Assembly: GCA_002284615.2 (NCBI GenBank)
Contig: MU069907.1
Location: forward strand, 183,549-200,215
DNA from: Dunaliella salina
Taxonomy: Eukaryota; Chlorophyta; Chlorophyceae; Chlamydomonadales; Dunaliellaceae
Length of the DNA: 16,667 nt
Direction: 5' to 3'
Positions within the stretch are counted from its first letter, which is position 1, and each line of letters begins with the position of its first letter. The notes beneath the pieces are model-generated. The model saw nothing but the letters and a program-made list of their open reading frames with translations, did no database searches and was not told where the DNA came from. Both the position numbers and the translations under genes were made by a program. Below, piece after piece: positions 1 through 7,344 of this stretch.

Positions 1-270
1 GGAGTGACACCGCATGGTGAAGGATGAGAGGGGGGAAATAATTTATCTGCCTGTGGGTGTCATCAGCCCTTCTCCAGTGGTGGCCGTGAGAGGAGGGCAA
101 GGAGGTGCTGCTGGTGTGGGTGTGAGTGTGAATGTGGTACGGAGTGACAGTGGCGGACGGAAGTGCTATGGAGGTTTGGCAGTATTTACAGGTGTGATGG
201 TGTGGGGCTGGTGTCGATTTATTCATGTGCATGTGTTTGTGGATGGGTGTTAGCAGACATTCCTAAATTT
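1..270. other. G/T-rich leader, no gene supported
   Basis: The first 250 bases are rich in G and T on the plus strand, with many GGTGTGG and GTGTGAGTG runs. A 79-codon plus-strand frame opens at 14 right after an in-frame TGA. Its first 25 or so residues look coding-like, but it then turns into low-complexity Gly/Val. I do not recognise it and do not call a gene. Confidence 0.4.
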
Positions 271-400
271 CACAACGCCAGCTTGTGCAAGCTTTGGATG
301 TGATGTCACTAGTGCAAGCCCATGTGTGTCCCGTGCGAGTTTGGGGCGATCCCACACATGCCAGTGTGTGACTCCTGTGTGACCCACGCAAGTGCAAGCC
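271..400 (+). repeat. Direct repeat copy 1 (partner at 621-750)
   Basis: This stretch starts with CACAACGCC and carries GGATGTGATGTCACTAGTG, then GTGTGTGACTCCTGTGTGAC. The same blocks recur in the same order and orientation 350-352 bases downstream, with a 2-base offset change near the start. Between and after the two copies, smaller motifs (CCATGCAAGTTC, CTTTGCAAGC, CCCATG) recur at about 420-590 and 750-810, so the whole 271-810 interval is a degenerate nested tandem array. No coding function is apparent. The several short frames that cross it are a consequence of the repeats. Confidence 0.8.
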
Positions 401-620
401 AATGAGTGACCCAATGAGTTATAGTAACCCATGCAAGTTCATGCCCATGCTTTGCAAGCTCATACGTTGCAAGCTCAAACGTTACGTCATGTAAGTTACG
501 CCTGACGCCAGGCACAGCACTGCCCAGGAGTGACCCCTGGGTAGCCCATGCAAGTTCGAGCCCATGCTTTGCAAGCTCATGCATGACTCAGCAAGCGTTG
601 GTTCAGGCAGTCACTCTTTT

Positions 621-750
621 CACAACGCCGGCTTGCTCACAGGCTCTGGATGTGATGTCACTAGTGCAAGCCCATGTGTGTCCATGTGAGTGTGGGGTGA
701 TCCCACATGTGTCAGTGTGTGACTCCTGTGTGACCCACGCAAGCGCATGT
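621..750 (+). repeat. Direct repeat copy 2 (partner at 271-400)
   Basis: This is the second copy of the ~352-bp-period repeat. The shared core around GATGTGATGTCACTAG is nearly identical to copy 1, and the edges are more diverged. It continues into short CATGCAAG / TTTGCAAGCCCATG motifs up to about 810. Confidence 0.8.
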
Positions 751-810
751 GTGACCCATGCAAGTTCAAGCCCATACTTTGCAAGCCCATGTGTGACTCA
801 TGCGAGTGTT

Positions 811-1044
811 GGTTTATGATGGTTGGCTCGTTTTTTGGAGCAATTCGCACGGGGCACCGTTGCATCAGCTGGCATGGCTTTCTGCTGCCCATGTGTGCAC
901 GGAAGTGTTTGTGCCTGAGGTGGAGGAAAAGAAAATTGGCACCGGCGGAAGGAGACCTCCGGCTTGCATGTGTGGGCATCAGGGTATCTGCAATTCTTTT
1001 GGCCACCTGCAGACTGACAACAGCATTTCCCTGCTTTCAGCCCA
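811..1044. other. Unassigned unique sequence
   Basis: About 230 bases lie between the left repeat array and the first satellite monomer. A plus-strand frame here has a mildly coding-like stretch near 880-935 (EVFVPEVEEKK). I see no clear splice borders and no recognisable domain, so I leave it unassigned. Confidence 0.3.
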
Positions 1045-1163
1045 GATTTTAGCCGTTTCTTTGGCACTCCTGTGCCTTGCTGCCAAAGCCCTGCCCACCA
1101 GCAGCCATAACTCCACCGCCAGAACTGATGGTGGTTTGGCTTGTCTATCTTCATGGTCTGTCC
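1045..1163 (+). repeat. Satellite monomer left of LINE-A
   Basis: This is one degenerate monomer of the ~117-bp satellite that resumes at 3976. Diagnostic pieces are CTTGCTGCCAAAGCCCTGCCC, CTCCACCGCCAGAACTGATG at 1111, GGTTTGGCTTGTC and GGTCTGTCC. The monomer stops at 1163 inside its CTGTCC block and continues at 3976-3984. With LINE-A and one target-duplication copy removed, the distance from CTCCACC at 1111 to the next one at 4048 is 117 bases, which matches the 116 bases between 4048 and 4164. Confidence 0.85.
1156..1163 (+). repeat. Target-site duplication, left copy (LINE-A)
   Basis: GTCTGTCC is found here and again at 3976-3983, exactly flanking LINE-A. It is part of the satellite monomer, where the undisturbed units read GTCTGTCTCC or similar. 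Confidence 0.85.
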
Positions 1164-1278
1164 TGCACAGTGAGCGGGTTGAAGACATGCAAACTTGAGG
1201 ATGACTCGCTGTCTGTTTTGCCCATACAGACAGCTTGTCATCCTCAAGTTTGCATGTCTACAACCCGCTCACGCTGCA
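1164..1278 (+). repeat. 53-bp inverted repeat at the 5' end of LINE-A
   Basis: Arms are 1164-1216 and 1226-1278, separated by the 9-base loop TTTGCCCAT. The inner 47 bases of each arm pair with only three mismatches, including an uninterrupted 23-bp block (1183-1205 with the matching right arm). The right arm runs directly into the LINE linker, and the left arm begins exactly after the target duplication. It therefore looks like LINE sequence copied in inverted orientation at integration. The folded RNA would also look like a small-RNA precursor. Confidence 0.9.
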
Positions 1279-2075
1279 AACCACCTCACCACAATTTTTC
1301 AACCAGGAAGCTTTTCTGGTTCGATGAAAAAGAGTGTAAGCATATGAAAAGAGAGTTCTCACAAGCAGTCAAATCTGGGGTTGCTTGGAATGCTTGCCGT
1401 CAATTACATGGGAATACAAAGCCCAGGTGCAACGATCTGAGCGAAGACTCGCTCAAGCTCGTGCAGGCCATATTTTACAGGATTGATCCTTCTAAACACA
1501 CCTTACTTCAAAAACAACCTATCAGACATATCACACCTGTCCTCTGGCAACAACATCTTTCCACCGTATTTAGACGACCTACTCACAATTCAAGTAATCT
1601 ATGTCAAGACACTAATGAACACACAACTTCTCTTCGACACAACCACTCTTCTTCAGCTTCTTACCAATCACTACCTATCCTCTTTCCAGGCGAGCTTGGA
1701 TTTTTTTGGCAGTCCTGTTGTATGCTTACAAAGGCACAACCCTGCCAATAAGTGTGCGGGTAGGTGCCCCCGTGTGTGCGCAGTGGTGTGCGGAAGGGCA
1801 AATGCGAAAGATTATATTGCAACATATTTCTCGCATTGATTCTACATCTTCACCTGGGTTTGACTCCATTCCTCCAATCTTTCTCAAACACGCATGCACT
1901 CAAATACATCAGGATACTGGCAGGTTTACCAGGAGTCCAATGTTCTCACTCCCATCATATTACAATTTTTATGTCATTTTTTCAAAAAAGCCACAATTCC
2001 TACCAAGTGGAAGGTTGCTAAGATAACTCCACTGTATAAGAAAGGCGCCATTGTACATACATATAACTATTGAAT

Positions 2076-2141
2076 GTGAGTGACACTTTTTACCGCCTAT
2101 ATGCTAATGTGATTGATACTTTTTACCGCCCATACGCTAAT
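2076..2141 (+). repeat. 33-bp tandem duplication within the RT region
   Basis: Copies at 2076-2108 and 2109-2141 match at 29 of 33 bases and each encode a (D)TFYRxYANV segment. The length is 11 codons, so the duplication itself keeps frame. It sits just before the conserved SQFGFFPGRST block of the LINE RT. Confidence 0.9.
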
Positions 2142-2283
2142 GTGCTACACTTTACTGCAAGATTGGTGCGCGCAGACCAGATTCCTGACTCTCAGTTTGG
2201 GTTTTTCCCGGGGCGCAGTACACTTCACCCTCTCTTTATTTTGAGACGTTTTTAAAATGCTGCATGTACATACAAGCCACATG

Positions 2284-2302
2284 CCCCCCCCCCCCCCCCC
2301 CC
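2284..2302 (+). repeat. C19 homopolymer inside the LINE-A RT
   Basis: This is a run of nineteen C. The RT reads in one frame before it (FILRRF, then a TAA at 2253-2255) and in another after it (GLFAAFIDFQQAYD). Slippage in the tract, or an assembly error of its length, accounts for the frame change. Confidence 0.95.
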
Positions 2303-3975
2303 GGACTTTTTGCTGCGTTTATTGATTTTCAGCAAGCCTACGACTCGATACCTAAACAACTTCTGTGGGAACATCTTCGTCAAAGTCGCCTTCCAAATCA
2401 CTCTCTTGAAATCCTGAAAGACACGTATCATGATGATGAGTATGTTTTGAAAGATGGGGATATGCTGGCCCGGGTTTGTCCTACTTACGGCGTTAAGCAA
2501 GGCTGTTCCCTGTCCCCGCTGCTTTTTTTTGTACACTTGAATGATATCCACCGCGATTGTGAAGGTGTTGATGGAGCATGCACAGGCACGCCGAACTTCA
2601 ATGCCTCCCACCTTTTATACGCAGATAATCTGTGCCTGATTTATAATTCCCCTCATGATGTGCAAAATATGTTGAATCGTCTTCAAGCATACTTGCAGAA
2701 TAAGTTCCTATTCGTCAACTCACAGGAATCTGTAATTGTTTGTTTCAATTCCAGAACAAACAACTTACCTACACTTCTTTATGACAGTGATCGTGTACCA
2801 AGCTCTGGCAATTGTCGATACATAGGGACGATGTTCGACAAATACCTCAATCTATACAAGGCTGCTGGGGAAGCCCTCAAACTGTGTATGGCAGGCATGG
2901 CAAGAGTTTGTGCTTTTGCTCACCAACACAAATTAACACATCGCCTCCATGTAAAAGTATGGCTTTTCAAGACTTACGCCATCCCAGATGGCGCATGTAC
3001 GCCAGTCAGATATGGGCCACGTCTTATTCGCAACAGGGTCATGAGATGGACAATTGCATCCAGAGACGGTTCTTGAGATTTCTGGGGTCAGAACCTCAAC
3101 ACCTTGCTGGAGTGTTCTGCGGGAATGCGGTATTGAGCCAATTCAGTTTAATGGGCTGAAATCTTGCGCTCGCCTTTATATTTCCCTTATTCACTGTGAC
3201 AGTCTTCTTCTTCACAAGGTTTTCCATGCAACATATCTCTCAGTAACGAAAACCCACCCCGCTGGATTTCACACTTTCTGCTTGGCACCAATGGACTACG
3301 CCAAGCTCATATTTTTCAGCAACAAATTCACACAGGCAATCCCTTGAACATAGGTCAGCTTGTTTTGGGTCTTAGGGCACGACATCTTTTCTTACTGGAG
3401 AGAACGGTCATCCTCTGAATGCCAACCTCGTGATACAAAGAGCAAGAAGTGCACTTACAATCACTGGTGTGCCTCCCCCCACCTAGAAATATTCATGTAA
3501 CCTTTCCGCTTTTTATTTATTTGTTTTTATTTGATTTATTTTTTGTATCCTTCCCAAGTAGGTCTATCTTGATCTACCTGATCACATTGTCCACAACTTG
3601 GGGATTGAACAAGCCAACTGGAATAATAATACCTGTCCCATATGTGACCTTTGTGATACGCGGGATGTTTAGGATGAACAGCATGTACTTTTCAAATGCA
3701 CTCATCCTTACGTCTGTGATATTAGAGAAAAGTGTGCTTCTCTTTAGTCAGGTCCTCCCTTACCCCTTTCTGCTAATGTCATCTCAAAGATGGCTCCATA
3801 TTTGCCTCCATTTCACCATGAATCTAACTGCACAAAATGTCTAGCTTTATAAACCAAAACAATAATGAGCTATTTCCTTTTATCCATGGACTTTCTTCTT
3901 TCTATGAACAGGCCAACAGTCAGTCGTTTGGACCGGAGGGCTCCTTTCCTGGTGACCTTGGAACCTTGTAACCTT

Positions 3976-3983
3976 GTCTGTCC
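3976..3983 (+). repeat. Target-site duplication, right copy (LINE-A)
   Basis: GTCTGTCC directly follows the LINE 3'-terminal TTGTAACCTT. Its partner is at 1156-1163. Confidence 0.85.
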
Positions 3984-4569
3984 CCGCGTAGGCAGTGGTC
4001 AGCATCCGGTCCCTTCCTTCCGGGGCCATACCTGCAGGCAGCTGCAACTCCACCGCCAGAACTGATCGTGGTTTGGCTTGTCCGTCATCATGATGTGTCC
4101 CCGTCGAGTGAGGGAACAGCATCCCGTCCCTACTGCCACGGCCGTACCTACTGGCAGCCACAGCTCCACCACCAGAACTGATGATGGTTCGGCTTGTCTT
4201 CCATCTTGGTCTGTCTCCGTGCAGGTGGTGCACGGCATCCCCCCCGTTGTTGCTGAACCCATGCCTGTCAATAGCACACGAGCAACCTGTGTTCTGTGCC
4301 TCAGCTTTTGCCAGGCTGGCTTACTCTTCTTCTTGATCTGTATCGCAGCAGATGGTGCGTGGCATCCATAACCTTGCTGCGGAACCCATGCCTGTCAATG
4401 GCACCCCTGCAGTCTGGTGTGACATTGCTGAGCTGGCTCAACCATTTTTCTTGGTCTGTCTCACTGCAGGTGGTGCGTGGCAGCCTAATTCTTGGCATAT
4501 TTTTTGGGGGGGCCTCTGCTGTTACTGGGCTGGCTCAGCCTTCATGTTTGTCGATCCATTTTGCTGCAG
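3976..4569 (+). repeat. ~117-bp satellite array carrying acceptor-like sites
   Basis: About five degenerate monomers follow LINE-A. CTCCACC(A/G)CCAGAACTGAT is at 4048 and 4164. The block GCAG(G/A)TGGTGCG(T)GGCATCC recurs with GCAG at 4221, 4348, 4466 and 4566, so the period is 100-127 bases. More diverged units occur near 3988 and 4104. From 4221 on, each block has a pyrimidine-rich lead (such as TTGGTCTGTCTCACTGCAG) directly before GTGGTG, which looks like an intron 3' end. The sequence after it resembles the start of the possible exon at 4570. The first 8 bases are the right target duplication of LINE-A. Confidence 0.8.
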
Positions 4570-4803
4570 GTGGTGCGTGGCATCCTGGGCCTCGCCGCCA
4601 AAGCAATGCCCTTCAACAGCACTGCCTCAGCGTCAAATGGTGGCATGGCGCAAGGAGGCGGATTCGGAGGCAGCCCCGTACTTGCTAGTGCACTTAGTCC
4701 CCCTCTCAGCGGCCTCAACGGGAGGTCCCTTTTCCCAACCAGTCCAAGGGCCTTGACGGTGGGTTCCTCATCTGTGCATGAGCTTCAGCACTTATCTTCA
4801 TAA
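4570..4803 (+). CDS. Possible 3'-terminal coding exon, unknown protein
   Basis: An AG acceptor at 4568-4569, preceded by CCATTTTGCTGC, opens a frame starting VVRGILGLAAKAMPFNS and ending SVHELQHLSS, with TAA at 4801-4803 (77 codons). The product is rich in Ser, Gly, Pro and Leu with no recognisable domain. The upstream satellite monomers repeat a diverged version of the same acceptor and first codons (VVRGI, LAAEPMPVN), which suggests the array grew from this junction. I chose this start because the acceptor-like context is the cleanest of the series. The earlier exons of such a gene are not identified. It could instead be the outermost satellite monomer plus unique non-coding DNA. Confidence 0.35.
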   Translation: MVRGILGLAAKAMPFNSTASASNGGMAQGGGFGGSPVLASALSPPLSGLNGRSLFPTSPRALTVGSSSVHELQHLSS

Positions 4804-4837
4804 GGCCATCAACCAGAAGTCCAGGCAGACTGAAACC

Positions 4838-5139
4838 AGATTCCCTTCTAACCTACATAAGCTGAGGAGCAGCTGCAAGGCCTTCCCCGGCTTCAGGTCA
4901 TTGTGGTGCTGATGATTCAGTTGGTGTGCACTTTGCGACGTGAAAGATGGGCATGCCCAGTGCAGGAATTCTTCCCTGTTGTAGTTCAGCTCATGTGCAT
5001 GGGTCATCATAATGCTGAAGAAGCTCCACGTATTTAAGCCCAGCTCCATTGTTTTCTGATGGCGTCCTTTCCCCTCTGACAGCTCCTCAGCACAGCTCAC
5101 AAGCTGGCCATTTGCTCGCCTCAACTCCCTATCCCACCG
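4838..5139 (-). CDS. Candidate exon C on the minus strand, unknown protein
   Basis: The minus-strand frame from about 5139 down to the stop at 4798-4800 reads like real protein, with segments RRANGQLVSCAEELSEGK, TMELGLNTWSFFSIMMTH and NREEFLHWACPSF. CACAG just upstream (plus 5140-5144) is a plausible acceptor, and TGTAG|GTTAG near 4850-4860 is a plausible donor, so the 4838 boundary is approximate. I recognise no domain. The mix of charged, aromatic and aliphatic residues is unlike the satellites next to it. It could belong to the same gene as the candidate exons at 5640-6000 and 6570-6738, or it could be a decayed element ORF. Confidence 0.4.
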
Positions 5140-5639
5140 CTGTGCTTATCAGGAACTCAGGAAAGTGGGCAGTGCTGGTTGCGTTTGCAATCCAGGAAGG
5201 CGGCATTGCCTGCGAGGGAGTCCTCCCTCCTTTTTTGGCCTTGCGCTCATATGCATTTGAGCCCCACTGTTGTGCGCCCCTGCTTCAGATGTGAACCATG
5301 CACACGCTGCGCTCTTTGTCCGCTGCCACCCTTTTACTGCACCCTCCCAATGCACTGTTGCAGAGTGATGGAACTGGTTTTTCTTGGTTTATAGAATCTT
5401 AGTCCCACATGGTCACCTTGCCTTCGGGGTTTGGGAGTAAGAATAGTGGAGGAAAAGAAAGGAGTCCTGCTGCTGCTCCTGCTTCCACCCTCCTTTTTCT
5501 CAAAGCTGAACCACATGTCTGGCTCGCCTAGGAGAAAGAAAAGAGAGAAAGGAGGGACAGCAGCAGGAGCCAAAGCCATTCTTTGTGGTGTGAAGGCTGA
5601 AGTGCTTCCTGGCTGAAATTTTGAAATTGGTTCGCCATT
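5140..5639. other. Intervening DNA, no gene supported
   Basis: About 500 bases contain purine-rich and pyrimidine-rich blocks (5440-5570), including imperfectly complementary CTGCTGCTCCTGC and GCAGCAGGAGC pieces. On the minus strand the frame entering from 5774 stays open but becomes low complexity (Ser, Pro, Phe, Lys), consistent with read-through into an intron. I see no further signal. Confidence 0.4.
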
Positions 5640-6000
5640 GAGATGGATTAGGTGGAGAGAAGAGACTCGCAGCTGAGTCAGCAGATACTGATTGCTCATG
5701 TGGTTCCTCAGAACTTGCGACACATTGGAGCCCAAAGTCATCAACCTTGCTCCACCTCCCTCAAGTTCAAACATTTTCGCGAAAAACTGGTTGAAACTTA
5801 CATTGATCTTGCTCTAAGCCTAACATGTCACCTAGCAAATTCGTCATGAGCACATTGTACATCATCCAGAAGGTGAACTCAGTTTCATCCCTTTCATCAG
5901 AGTTTCCATCTCTTTTTCCAATCATCAAATTTGCTTGCATAGTGCGCAACAGCACCACACGTGGCTTGCATCTCTTCTTTGGGGCGGTTGAATCTAAAAT
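5640..6000 (-). CDS. Candidate exon(s) B on the minus strand, unknown protein
   Basis: After a possible acceptor ATTTTAG (plus 5995-6001) a minus frame encodes STAPKKRCKPRVVLLRTM, then NLMIGKRDGNSDERDETEF and a hydrophobic stretch with MMYNVLMTNLLGDML. It stops at 5767-5769. A second minus frame (5774 to about 5640) continues with FELEGGGARLMTLGSNVSQ and NHMSNQYLLTQLRVSSLHL. The two would join only with a one-base shift or a small intron, and GTAAGT at plus 5796-5801 (read on minus) is a good donor candidate just before the break. I do not recognise the family. It is either a multi-exon gene or a frameshifted pseudogene. The boundaries are estimates. Confidence 0.4.
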
Positions 6001-6340
6001 GTGTTGCATCTAGGGCCAAGTGGCCAAGTACTGCATCATGTTCCAAGCGGTCGTTCCTTGCGGCAAGTGTCTGTGATCATAGAACCTAAAATGGCCGTCC
6101 GTTGCGTCGAGCCCCAAGTGGCCGTCCTTTGTGTTAAGTGTCTTAGATCACTGAGTCTGAAATGGTGGATCCTTTGCATCAAGTAAGCGGCCGTCCTCCA
6201 CGGCAAGCGTCTCAGATCACTGAATCTGAAATGGCCATCCATTGCATCAAGCGCCATGCGTTACTCATTGCGTCGAGTGTCTTCGATCGCAGAATCTGAA
6301 ATGGCCATGCTCTTTGTCGAGCGCCATGTTTCCTTTCATG
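5990..6340 (+). repeat. ~70-bp tandem array
   Basis: Units carry GTGTCT..GATCA, GAATCTGAAATGGCC and TTGCATCAAGC. The GTGTCT (or GCGTCT) anchor falls at 6068, 6138, 6207 and 6277, so the spacing is 69-70 bases. A diverged fifth unit starts at 5990 (GAATCTAAAATG). Units are moderately diverged from each other, so the array is not young. It lies between minus-strand candidate exons A and B, where an intron would be. Confidence 0.85.
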
Positions 6341-6569
6341 GCATCCATTGCGGTGTTGCTCATTTGTGTAGGGGATGGTGGATGAGTTTAGTCCGCTGCT
6401 GGCGGAGCTGTTGCCTGGCGTGGCACACACCGGGGAGTTGTTCGTGAGGGCGCTGCTGAGCAGGTGTGTGACAAGTTGATGGTATTGAGGAAATTGGCAT
6501 GAGGAAATAGGAACGAGGAAAAGGCATGGACTGTAACGCCATCTGCAGTAGCGGAGTTTTGGACCTGTA
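6341..6569. other. Unassigned sequence
   Basis: No repeat or gene is supported. A minus-strand frame passes through, but it is Ser/Thr/Pro-rich and has no recognisable features. CTCTACAG on the minus strand (near 6567) could be an acceptor. Confidence 0.25.
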
Positions 6570-6738
6570 GAGGAAGTAGGCATGGATTTGTCATCAGACA
6601 AGCATTCGGAATAGAGGCCGATATAATCGCCTGAGGCAAACTGGAAACACTTGTGTATTGCAACCTTTTTGCTGATTTCTGCCTCAACCAGTAAACGCTC
6701 AGTTCTCCAAAAAGGTTGTGTTCTAATCTGTGAGGGAA
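6570..6738 (-). CDS. Candidate exon A on the minus strand, unknown protein
   Basis: TTCCCTCACAG on the minus strand (plus 6739-6749) is a clean acceptor with a pyrimidine tract. The frame that follows reads IRTQPFWRTERLLVEAEI, then KKVAIHKCFQFASGDYI and LYSECLSDDKSM. The composition and the lack of bias argue for real coding sequence, but the family is unknown to me. The 3' border is uncertain. Taken with candidate exons B and C it could form one minus-strand gene of about 1.9 kb, with the 70-bp array inside an intron. Confidence 0.38.
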
Positions 6739-6749
6739 GTTAATGAAGC

Positions 6750-7024
6750 TAGCAGCTACAACACACCGGTGTGTGGCCAAAAGGAGAGAGGTCTGCCAAG
6801 AGTAGGGGTCTCCATAGAAGATGACTTGACAGTGGCTGAGCATCTGCACTGAAGGATTGGCTGGTCGCAGCAAGGGCGTTCACTCAAACCTAGTTGGCTA
6901 GCCCTGACTTGAGAGCAGTGAACTGGCATACCCCTCGATCCCTGTGTCCGGTTTGGTAAAGTACCGGTGCTGCTCTTCCTCTCCTGCTTGCCTTCCAAGG
7001 CTCCCTCGTGATCTCTCTGCCGTT
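6750..7024. other. Unassigned sequence
   Basis: Two overlapping minus-strand frames are open here, but neither has a recognisable motif and neither is clearly better than the other. No repeat was seen. Confidence 0.25.
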
Positions 7025-7084
7025 GGGGTAGGCTAGCAGTCAGTCGTTTTGACCGGAGGCCTCCCCTGTAACCTTGTAACCTAT
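7025..7084 (+). mobile_element. LINE 3'-end fragment (LINE-A family)
   Basis: About 60 bases match the very end of LINE-A. GGCTAGCAGTCAGTCGTTTT and GACCGGAGGCCTCC correspond to 3911-3944 of LINE-A, followed by CCTGTAACCTTGTAACC, the family's 3'-terminal repeat. Nothing upstream resembles the LINE, so this is an extremely 5'-truncated insertion or a relic. A target duplication could not be defined. Confidence 0.8.
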
Positions 7085-7263
7085 ACCGTCAGGGAAGTTG
7101 CCTGGGCCTAACTGACAGTCTGTGAAGAAGAGATGACAGAAAGGAACTGTCTTCGCAGGCCAGTGCACGCGTTCGAGCACCATGCTGTTCAGTGGTTCCC
7201 CACCCATGGCAAAGGCCGCGTACATTGGCGTGCAAAGACGTTTCATTTCTGTGATTTGTTCAC

Positions 7264-7341
7264 TCGTGCACATGTATGCTCGTTTGTGTGGCCATTTATT
7301 TGCTCATTCGTGCACATGTATGCTCGATTGTGTGGCCTCGT
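7264..7341 (+). repeat. 44-bp tandem repeat
   Basis: TCGTGCACATGTATGCTCG begins at 7264 and 7308 (44-bp spacing), followed each time by (A/T)TTGTGTGGCC. A third partial copy of CTCGTTTGTGTGGCC follows at about 7337. No coding function is evident. Confidence 0.85.
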
Positions 7342-7344
7342 TTG

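Larger units (their letters stand above)
1279..3969 (+). pseudogene. LINE-A ORF2 remnant (linker, RT, CCHC C-terminus)
   Basis: This is a broken LINE polyprotein. The linker shows FDEKECKHMKREF near 1320. RT segments then appear in changing frames: SSPGFDSIPP (~1845), PTKWKVAKITPLYKKG (~2003-2050), SQFGFFPGRSTLHPLFILRR (~2190-2250), motif A IDFQQAYD (2321-2344, Asp codons 2324 and 2342), and motif B GVKQGCSLSPLL (from 2489). Motif C is YADN at 2618-2629, where YADD is expected, so the second catalytic Asp is Asn. Frames switch at the C19 tract (2284-2302), near 2995 and near 3085. Past 3345 only fragments remain, including CPICDLC and DEQHVLFKC around an in-frame TAG, and NQNNNELFPFIHGLSSF before the final TAA at 3967-3969. 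Compared with LINE-B, about 8-9 residues are missing just before the knuckle. It cannot make an active enzyme. Confidence 0.92.
1164..3975 (+). mobile_element. LINE-A: 5'-truncated, decayed L1-like LINE
   Basis: This is a non-LTR retrotransposon copy of 2812 bp flanked by the 8-bp duplication GTCTGTCC. It holds, in order, a 53-bp fold-back palindrome (1164-1278), an endonuclease-to-RT linker (about 1290-1600), the reverse transcriptase (about 1806-2990), the C-terminal region with a CCHC knuckle (about 3580-3710), and the ORF end with TAA inside the 3'-terminal TTGTAACCTT. The AP-type endonuclease expected upstream is missing, so the copy is 5'-truncated. Stops and frameshifts occur throughout. 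The resemblance to LINE-B at 14474-16667 in the C-terminal half shows that both belong to one family or to close relatives. Confidence 0.92.

Noticed and set aside
1077..1751. 224-codon plus frame spanning satellite, palindrome and LINE
   Set aside because: It crosses the target-site duplication and the fold-back. Only the part after about 1279 is LINE coding sequence, and the upstream part is open by chance.
4296..4756. Several overlapping plus frames of 100-134 codons in the satellite
   Set aside because: They are shadows of the repeated unit. Only the frame entering the unique 4570-4803 sequence continues into non-repeat coding-like DNA.
5440..5575. Partly complementary purine and pyrimidine blocks (CTGCTGCTCCTGC / GCAGCAGGAGC)
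   Set aside because: Pairing is interrupted and rests on low-complexity CTG/GAA runs. There is no element boundary or duplication nearby.
7040..7273. 77-codon minus frame with protein-like composition
   Set aside because: It overlaps the LINE 3' fragment at 7025-7084 and the 44-bp repeat, has no splice context and matches nothing I know.
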